Positions 1 to 4,579 of a DNA stretch of 5,297 bases are shown piece by piece. Under the pieces are notes generated by a model. It ran no database searches, was not told where the DNA came from, and saw nothing but the letters and a program-made list of their open reading frames with translations. The translations under genes and the position numbers were made by a program. Origin of the DNA: an uncultured Bacilli bacterium (GTDB lineage: Bacteria > Bacillota_I > Bacilli_A > RF39 > UBA660); contig CATKEA010000182.1 in NCBI GenBank assembly GCA_949746915.1, forward strand, positions 1-5,297. The letters are read 5' to 3'. How positions within the stretch are numbered: position 1 is the stretch's first letter; the number at the start of each line of letters is the position of its first letter.

Positions 1-96
1 AAAGAAGTGGTTAATAGATTAGAAGATAGTAATTCTAAAGAAGTTAATCCTGTTGTTAAGAAGAGTCAGAATAAACCTAAACCTAAGAAAGCTTAG
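1..96 (+). CDS. C-terminal end of an unidentified protein (partial)
   Basis: Only the last 31 codons and a TAG stop (94-96) lie in the window; the other two forward frames hit stops within the first 21 bases. The visible tail is charged and ends in a low-complexity Lys/Pro stretch (NKPKPKKA), which looks like a disordered basic C-terminus. Such tails occur on several bacterial proteins, including trigger factor and ribosome-associated proteins, but nothing here identifies the family and no function is assigned. The final codons and the stop are built into the hairpin of an intrinsic terminator (79-104), so this is probably the last gene of its transcript. Confidence 0.7.
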   Translation, partial: KEVVNRLEDSNSKEVNPVVKKSQNKPKPKKA

Positions 97-104
97 GTTT
101 TTTT
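79..104 (+). terminator. Intrinsic terminator overlapping the upstream stop codon
   Basis: AAACCTAAG (79-87) and CTTAGGTTT (92-100) form a perfect 9-bp stem around the loop AAAG. A run of seven T (98-104) follows, partly within the 3' arm. The TAG stop of the upstream gene (94-96) sits in the 3' arm, so the hairpin is partly coding. It separates the upstream gene from the peptidase gene that follows. Confidence 0.85.
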
Positions 105-116
105 CTGTAAAGTAAA

Positions 117-145
117 TTGTGTTTTGTTTAGTTATATATTAAAAT
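117..145 (+). promoter_or_regulatory. Possible promoter of the HExxH peptidase gene
   Basis: TTGTGT (117-122) and TAAAAT (140-145) are separated by 17 bases, a plausible sigma-A pair between the upstream terminator and the next start codon. Other -10-like hexamers are present in this AT-rich stretch (TATATT at 135-140, TATAGT at 146-151), so the exact site is uncertain. If this pair is used, the transcript would start near 152, at the Shine-Dalgarno sequence AGGTGAT (152-158), and the leader would be only about ten bases. Confidence 0.35.
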
Positions 146-161
146 TATAGTAGGTGATGTT

Positions 162-1964
162 ATGATAGCATTTAAGTTAATTGATAGTAATAATGTGTAT
201 ACTGAAGTGCATTTTGTTAATGATGGTTTGAGTGGATTTAGTTTAGAGAATGGTAATATTTTACCTGTAAGTATAGATATTAATGATGTAATTAATTTTT
301 TTAAGATTAGTGAACAAGTTAGAGAACTTGGGATTATAGATGAGTATTTGGTTAAATTTGATGAAAAAAGTGGTCTTTATCATTATTTTAAGGATGGAAA
401 AGAAGATTTAAGGAAGCTTTTTTATAGTAATGGTGAAATAGATACTTTGGCTTATGATTTAAGAGATATTCAAGATTCTATCATGAGAAAGTTTAAGTTT
501 TTTGGATATACTTTAACTATTTCTCTTTTGTTTATCAACCTTTATTTAGTGGGGGAAATTAATGAGAGAATTGAAGGTGGTAGTTGGGACCAAACTATTA
601 ATTATAATGGTAGTGAAGCAGTTATTCAGTTTAGACCTTTTAGAAGTAAGATAAGTTTTTTATATGAAGGTGAAGAGTATAAGTTTCTTAAAGATGTTAC
701 AGCTAATAAGATAAAAGAGTTATTATTTGATTCAGTTTATTTGGATAGTATTGAGAAAAACTTTTTGTGGAATGAGGAGTTAATTTCTAAAGCAGTTACA
801 TATTATGATGATGATAATTTTGGAATAATTGCTCAGATGAGACATAATAATATGTATATAGAGAGTTATACAGGTGATGGTGAAGATAAACTAAGTCAAG
901 AAAGTGGTGGCTATTATTCTGGAGATGAAGGGCTTTATGTGAAAAATTATCAGGGTAGCCGTAGTTTACAAAGTGATATTGAGACTCAAAGAATAGTTGG
1001 TCATGAATTTATTCATTCTTTGCAAGCTGATAATGGTTTTAAGTTTATTAAAGAATCTTGTGCAGAAATTATGACACATGAATATTATTTGAATTCAACT
1101 GATAATAGTATTTACTATGCTTATAGTAAAGCTTGTCAAAAGGTAAAGATACTCATGGAAATTATTGGTGGTGAAGCAGTTTGGGATTATAATTTTAGGC
1201 AAGGCTCAGAAGCAATACAAAGAGAGGTTAAGCCTTATTTGACAGAAGACGAATATATTCAATTTTTTGATATTTTATCTTTAAGTCCTTTTTGGGATAG
1301 TGAAAGGTTAGAAAATGGTTTATATAATAGGTTAGATTATTTGTTAGGTAATTTATATTTAAATAGAATGGGTAGTAGTATTTATGAGAATGATATTATT
1401 AATTCTATTAGATTAAATGGTAATAATAGTAAAGCTTATTTTAGAGAGAGTTTGATGCAAAAGCCTTCTTATTTTGAGAAAATAGAATTTTATAGTTTAG
1501 AAGAAGTTTCTAAATTAAATGATAATAGTTTTAGAGTTTTTAAATATTTTAGTGAAGATGATGAGGAAGTTTTTAATAAACTAGAACAGTATAATAAACG
1601 TTATTCTGTAAGTTATAGAGCTGATTCTTTAGGTATGAATGTAATATCTAGTTCGTTAGTTATGGTTGGAAGAAGAACTGAAGGAACGGTTAGATTAAAA
1701 AAGTTTGATGAGCCAGATAATTTAGCTTTTGAAATGGATATTTATGAAGCAGAGAGACTAGGATACGTTAAATTAATTGGTTGGGTTGGTTTTTGTGTTA
1801 CTGAGGATGAACTTAAGTCAAATAAATTCAATGAGTTTCAGGTATTTCCAGTAGGGGACTTAGAGTATGACTATAAGACTAAAATGTTTTATAGTAAGGC
1901 TGGTGAGTTAGTTTATTTTGATGATGAAATTAGAGGTTTAGGTAATCAGACTAAATTATCTTAA
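162..1964 (+). CDS. Membrane-anchored HExxH zinc metallopeptidase of unknown substrate
   Basis: This 600-residue protein carries the zinc-peptidase motif HEFIH at residues 281-285: the two histidines bind zinc and E282 is the catalytic base. It is followed by KESCAE (297-302), which resembles the glutamate segment of gluzincin peptidases, so E298 or E302 is the likely third ligand. There is no N-terminal signal peptide. A single hydrophobic segment lies at about 113-131, preceded by MRKFK and followed by an acidic stretch. By the positive-inside rule, residues 1-110 would be cytoplasmic and the peptidase domain external. The region after about 310 is mixed helix and strand with no recognised domain. 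The start is supported by AGGTGAT at 152-158, three bases before ATG. The gene stands alone between a terminator and the tyrS promoter. I do not recognise a named family; peptidase activity is inferred from the motif, and substrate and role are unknown. Confidence 0.8.
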   Translation: MIAFKLIDSNNVYTEVHFVNDGLSGFSLENGNILPVSIDINDVINFFKISEQVRELGIIDEYLVKFDEKSGLYHYFKDGKEDLRKLFYSNGEIDTLAYDLRDIQDSIMRKFKFFGYTLTISLLFINLYLVGEINERIEGGSWDQTINYNGSEAVIQFRPFRSKISFLYEGEEYKFLKDVTANKIKELLFDSVYLDSIEKNFLWNEELISKAVTYYDDDNFGIIAQMRHNNMYIESYTGDGEDKLSQESGGYYSGDEGLYVKNYQGSRSLQSDIETQRIVGHEFIHSLQADNGFKFIKESCAEIMTHEYYLNSTDNSIYYAYSKACQKVKILMEIIGGEAVWDYNFRQGSEAIQREVKPYLTEDEYIQFFDILSLSPFWDSERLENGLYNRLDYLLGNLYLNRMGSSIYENDIINSIRLNGNNSKAYFRESLMQKPSYFEKIEFYSLEEVSKLNDNSFRVFKYFSEDDEEVFNKLEQYNKRYSVSYRADSLGMNVISSSLVMVGRRTEGTVRLKKFDEPDNLAFEMDIYEAERLGYVKLIGWVGFCVTEDELKSNKFNEFQVFPVGDLEYDYKTKMFYSKAGELVYFDDEIRGLGNQTKLS

Positions 1965-1990
1965 TTCTATTTACTTAATTATTCTTAGTG

Positions 1991-1999
1991 TGATATAAT
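1991..1999 (+). promoter_or_regulatory. Extended -10 promoter of the tyrS T-box transcript
   Basis: TGATATAAT (1991-1999) is a perfect extended -10 element: TG, one base, then consensus TATAAT. The best-spaced -35 candidate, TTACTT (1971-1976, 17-base spacer), is poor, which is typical of extended -10 promoters. Transcription would begin near 2006, directly at the base of T-box Stem I (2007), an independent consistency check. No terminator is visible between the peptidase gene and this promoter, so some read-through from upstream is possible. Confidence 0.8.
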
Positions 2000-2006
2000 T
2001 TGTTTG

Positions 2007-2210
2007 TTAATCAGTGAGAGATTAGTAGTAGTTTTAAATTATTTTTGTAGAGAGTTAGTGGTTGGTGAAAGCTAATAAATATTTAAAATGAAGTTACATG
2101 GTTTTTAGATTAAATCGGTTATGCGTTATAGTTTTGAGTGTATAGAAATATAAAATAAGGTGGTACCGCTTACTTTTTAGTTAGTCCTTTGGGTACTGCC
2201 TTTTTATTTT
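2007..2210 (+). promoter_or_regulatory. Tyrosine-specific T-box riboswitch leader of tyrS
   Basis: This leader senses uncharged tRNA-Tyr and controls transcription into tyrS. The Stem I base pairs TTAATC (2007-2012) with GATTAA (2108-2113). Above it come AGTGAGAG (2013-2020), typical of the T-box kink-turn, then a loop-E-like specifier loop with AGTA on the 5' side and GAA (2091-2093 region) on the 3' side. The specifier codon is UAC (tyrosine, 2095-2097), followed by the expected purine. The upper stem pairs TTTTAAAT (2032-2039) with ATTTAAAA (2081-2088). The distal region holds the conserved AGAGAG and GGTTGGTGAAA signatures (2049-2070). The T-box core is AAGGTGGTACCGC (2157-2169). Its TGGT (2161-2164) can pair with the ACCA end of tRNA-Tyr. 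The antiterminator pairs AAGG (2157-2160) with CCTT (2186-2189) and 2168-2174 with 2179-2185, leaving a 7-base bulge. Stem III probably lies at about 2126-2158. No clear Stem II is seen. Confidence 0.93.
2157..2210 (+). terminator. T-box-controlled intrinsic terminator before tyrS
   Basis: Bases 2157-2167 pair with 2192-2202 in an 11-bp stem containing two G-U pairs, with a small apical arm (2169-2174 with 2179-2184). TTTTTATTTT (2201-2210) follows. The 5' arm contains the tRNA-binding T-box sequence, so this hairpin and the antiterminator are mutually exclusive. With charged tRNA-Tyr plentiful, the terminator forms and transcription stops before tyrS. Confidence 0.9.
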
Positions 2211-2217
2211 GGGAGGA
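2211..2217 (+). promoter_or_regulatory. Ribosome binding site fixing the tyrS start
   Basis: GGGAGGA (2211-2217) is a strong Shine-Dalgarno sequence six bases before ATG at 2224. It begins directly after the T-run of the T-box terminator, so it is transcribed only after read-through. It also rules out the in-frame TTG at 2209, which would place this site inside the coding region. Confidence 0.9.
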
Positions 2218-2223
2218 ATTTTT

Positions 2224-3426
2224 ATGAATGATATGACTGTTTTTGAAGAGTTAAAATGGAGAGGCCTTGTTAATGATGTTACAGGTCAAGAAACAATTGA
2301 TGCGATTAATAAGGGAGGTCTTAAATTTTATATTGGAGTGGATCCTACGGGGGATAGTTTGCATATTGGACACTATTCTACTGTTATTGCTACTGCAAAA
2401 AGGTTAATGGATGCAGGGCATACTCCTATTATAATTGCTGGAGGAGGTACTGGACTTATAGGGGATCCTAAACCAAATGTGGAAAGACCTATGATTAGTA
2501 AGGAAGCTGTTAAACATAATATAGAATGTATACAAAAGCAAGTAAGTAAAATCTTGGGTGGAGATATTCAGATAGTTAATAATGCTGATTGGTTATTAAA
2601 GATGGATGCAGTAGATTATCTTAGAGATTATGGGAAGCATTTTAATGTTAATTATATGTTAGCTAAAGATACTGTTAAGAGAAGATTGGATGTAGGTATT
2701 ACTTATACTGAGTTTTCTTATATGATTTTACAGTCTATTGATTTTTTGAAGCTTTATGAAAATTATGGAGTTACTATGCAAGTAGGTGGTCAGGATCAGT
2801 GGGGAAATATTACTGCTGGGTTAGAACTTATTCGTAAGATACATGGAGATGTTAGTTGTCATGGGTTTACTGTTCCTCTTGTTACTAGATCTGATGGTAC
2901 TAAATTCGGTAAGAGTGAAAGTGGACAAGCATTGTGGCTTGATAAAGATAAGACTAGTCCATATGAGTTATATCAGTATTTAGTTAATTCTGAGGATTCT
3001 AAAGTTATTGACTATTTGAAAAAACTTACTTTCTTGAGTGTAGAGGATATTATGAAACTTGAGGAAAGTGTTAAGACTGAGCCTGAAAAACGTGAAGCTG
3101 GTAAGACTTTAGCTTATGAAGTGGTAAAGTTTATTCACGGAGAGGAAGAAGCTAGAATAGCTAAAGAGACAAGTGAAGAAGTTTTTAGTGGAAAGTCTAG
3201 TGATAATATGCCAACTGTCAGTGTATCAGAAAGTGAATATAATATTTTAGATTTGTTAATTCTTTTAGAAATGGTGCCTAGTAAGAGTGAGGCTAGACGT
3301 GTAGTTTTACAAGGTGGAATTAAGATTAATGGAGAGAGACAGGATGACGCAAATTTTGTTGTAGAGATAGATGATACTATTGTTCAAAAGGGTAAAAAAG
3401 TTTTTGTAAAAGTTGTTAAAGATTAG
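2224..3426 (+). CDS. tyrS: Tyrosyl-tRNA synthetase
   Basis: This cytoplasmic class I synthetase activates tyrosine with ATP and transfers it to tRNA-Tyr. With the ATG at 2224 the protein has 400 residues, slightly shorter than the usual 410-430. The Rossmann domain shows YIGVDPTGDSLHIGH (36-50) with the HIGH signature at 47-50, and GGGTGLIGDP (73-82). The tyrosine-binding helix contains Y166, Q170 and D173, which match Y169, Q173 and D176 of the Bacillus stearothermophilus enzyme. GGQDQWGN follows at 188-195. The KMSKS loop is KFGKS (227-231), as expected for the Bacillus-type TyrRS. The C-terminus is an S4 RNA-binding domain (about 338-400) with SKSEARR at 353-359. All catalytic landmarks are present, so it should be active. 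Expression is controlled by the T-box directly upstream. No terminator follows, so transcripts may continue into the next gene. Confidence 0.97.
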   Translation: MNDMTVFEELKWRGLVNDVTGQETIDAINKGGLKFYIGVDPTGDSLHIGHYSTVIATAKRLMDAGHTPIIIAGGGTGLIGDPKPNVERPMISKEAVKHNIECIQKQVSKILGGDIQIVNNADWLLKMDAVDYLRDYGKHFNVNYMLAKDTVKRRLDVGITYTEFSYMILQSIDFLKLYENYGVTMQVGGQDQWGNITAGLELIRKIHGDVSCHGFTVPLVTRSDGTKFGKSESGQALWLDKDKTSPYELYQYLVNSEDSKVIDYLKKLTFLSVEDIMKLEESVKTEPEKREAGKTLAYEVVKFIHGEEEARIAKETSEEVFSGKSSDNMPTVSVSESEYNILDLLILLEMVPSKSEARRVVLQGGIKINGERQDDANFVVEIDDTIVQKGKKVFVKVVKD

Positions 3427-3427
3427 T

Positions 3428-3457
3428 TTGACTTTTATTATAGAACTGTATTATAAT
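3428..3457 (+). promoter_or_regulatory. Near-consensus sigma-A promoter for the 95-aa gene
   Basis: TTGACT (3428-3433) and TATAAT (3452-3457), separated by 18 bases, match the vegetative consensus at 11 of 12 positions. The -35 begins two bases after the tyrS stop. Initiation near 3464 would give a leader of about 35 bases containing AAAGGGG (3486-3492), a good Shine-Dalgarno sequence before ATG at 3499. The short gene therefore has its own strong promoter in addition to any tyrS read-through. Confidence 0.8.
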
Positions 3458-3498
3458 GAGTAAGCTTGTTTAAAAATTAAAGATGAAAGGGGAAAGTT

Positions 3499-3786
3499 AT
3501 GAATACAGTTTTAGTAGAAGAAACTATTAATTTTGATTTGTTATATAGAAAATTGGATGGAACATTATTGCCTGATAGTATTAAAGTTTTAGAAGTAAAG
3601 GAAGAGAGTACTCTTGATAGTATTATTAGTTTAGAAGAAAAGTATAGAGATATTAGGTTAGGTTTAATAAATGGTCTTATTGATATAGAAACAATGTATG
3701 AAAATCAATTAAATATGGGATGGAAAGCATACAGAGCAAATACTATTCATGACGAAGAAACACCTGTTAAGAGATTAGTTGGTTAA
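3499..3786 (+). CDS. Hypothetical 95-aa acidic protein
   Basis: I do not recognise this protein. It has 95 residues, is acidic, and has no signal peptide or membrane segment, so it is probably a small soluble cytoplasmic protein. The middle (about 35-80) looks mostly helical, with a charged stretch SLEEKYRDIRLG (44-55), a stretch rich in aliphatic residues and then NMGWKAYRAN (72-81). The tail is short and charged and ends in KRLVG. There are no cysteines, and no metal-binding or nucleotide-binding motif is evident. It is credible as a real gene because of its near-consensus promoter, good ribosome binding site (AAAGGGG, 3486-3492), codon use matching its neighbours and a terminator right after its TAA stop. 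It lies after tyrS, but nothing in it suggests a role in translation. Confidence 0.8.
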   Translation: MNTVLVEETINFDLLYRKLDGTLLPDSIKVLEVKEESTLDSIISLEEKYRDIRLGLINGLIDIETMYENQLNMGWKAYRANTIHDEETPVKRLVG

Positions 3787-3794
3787 TTATATGT

Positions 3795-3830
3795 AAAACT
3801 CCTTTTAAGGGGTTTTATTTTATTTTGTTT
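3795..3830 (+). terminator. Intrinsic terminator after the 95-aa gene
   Basis: Bases 3795-3803 pair with 3808-3816 (one G-U pair) around the loop TTTA. The tract from 3813 to 3830 is almost all T with occasional A or G. It lies nine bases after the TAA stop and should end transcripts from both the tyrS and the 95-aa gene promoters. Confidence 0.88.
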
Positions 3831-3836
3831 TTATTG

Positions 3837-3842
3837 TATAAT
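3837..3842 (+). promoter_or_regulatory. Probable -10 element of the CPBP protease operon
   Basis: A perfect TATAAT (3837-3842) lies between the terminator and the next start codon. The -35 region would fall in the T-rich tail of the terminator (about 3813-3819, TTTTAT or TTTATT) and matches poorly. Initiation near 3849 would leave a leader of only about ten bases before ATG at 3859, without a clear Shine-Dalgarno sequence. Confidence 0.6.
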
Positions 3843-3858
3843 ATTTATGTGATGAATA

Positions 3859-4572
3859 ATGAATATAGATAATAATTTAATTTTGAAGTTAAAAGGTATT
3901 ACTAAAAATGTAGTTATTTTTTTGGCATTATTACTTAGTTATATTTTTTTGCCATATTTAATTGCAGTTGTTTTTTATGATGTTTTTAATTTAGATAAAA
4001 CTATTTGTGAGTTTATTGGAAATATTTCATATATGCTTTTGTTACTGGCATTTTATTTTAAGATGTTTAAATCTAAGATTAAGGATTTTTGTTCAAATTT
4101 TTCAAAATACTTTGGGGATTCTCTTAAGTACTGGGGTATAGGACTAGCGGTTATGTTTGTAAGTAATGCAATTATGGCTTATGTGATTTTTCCTGGGGAA
4201 ATTGCAACCAATGAAGAGTTAAATCGTCAATTTATAGTAGGAAATCCTCTTTTAGGTCTTTTTTCGGTAGCTATTTTAGCACCTTTTGTTGAAGAGATGA
4301 TTTTTAGATTTGGTTTAAGAGAGGTTGTGGGTAAGAAGAAATATTTTCCTATTATAAGCGCACTTTGTTTTGGGCTACCTCATGTTTTGACTGGAATGGA
4401 TACTTCTTTTACGTTAAATAATATTTTGCAACTTTTGTATGTTATTCCTTATGGTGCTTTAGGCTATGCTTTTGGTTATATTTATAATGAGACAGATAAT
4501 ATTTTTTGTAGTATGAGTATGCATTTTCTTCATAATTTGATGTGTTTTATGGTTATATTTTTTCTAGCTTAG
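3859..4572 (+). CDS. CPBP family intramembrane metalloprotease (CAAX/Abi type)
   Basis: This 237-residue, very hydrophobic protein has several membrane segments (about 16-40, 54-70, 92-111, 129-144, 187-208 and 215-236). It carries the signature motifs of the CPBP/Rce1-like family (Pfam Abi, PF02517). These are EEMIFR at 145-150 (the EExxxR motif, with catalytic E145 and E146), FGLPH at 171-175 (FxxxH, H175) and HFLHN at 222-226 (H222 and N226). All predicted active-site residues are present, so it is probably active in the membrane. Bacterial members include bacteriocin self-immunity proteins and signalling proteases, and the substrate here cannot be told. No convincing Shine-Dalgarno sequence precedes ATG 3859, only GTGAT at 3849-3853. 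The ATGs at 3847 and 3852 are in other frames and stop at once. The next gene begins seven bases after the stop, so the two are probably one transcript. Confidence 0.9.
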   Translation: MNIDNNLILKLKGITKNVVIFLALLLSYIFLPYLIAVVFYDVFNLDKTICEFIGNISYMLLLLAFYFKMFKSKIKDFCSNFSKYFGDSLKYWGIGLAVMFVSNAIMAYVIFPGEIATNEELNRQFIVGNPLLGLFSVAILAPFVEEMIFRFGLREVVGKKKYFPIISALCFGLPHVLTGMDTSFTLNNILQLLYVIPYGALGYAFGYIYNETDNIFCSMSMHFLHNLMCFMVIFFLA

Positions 4573-4579
4573 GTGAGAT

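Noticed and set aside
1960..1980. Direct repeat CTTAATT after the peptidase gene, considered as a repeat or operator
   Set aside because: Seven A/T-rich bases repeated once are expected by chance in this composition, and no hairpin or symmetry accompanies them.
2094..2097. Reading the specifier as GUU (valine) or UUA (leucine) instead of UAC
   Set aside because: Only UAC is followed by the conserved purine, and only UAC fits the tyrS gene downstream.
2209..2223. In-frame TTG at 2209 as an earlier tyrS start, adding five residues
   Set aside because: The extension would translate the Shine-Dalgarno sequence itself and overlaps the terminator T-run. ATG 2224 has ideal spacing and begins with a normal TyrRS N-terminus.
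3427..3498. Search for a terminator directly after tyrS
   Set aside because: No GC-containing hairpin with a T-run is present; the stretch holds a promoter and a ribosome binding site instead.
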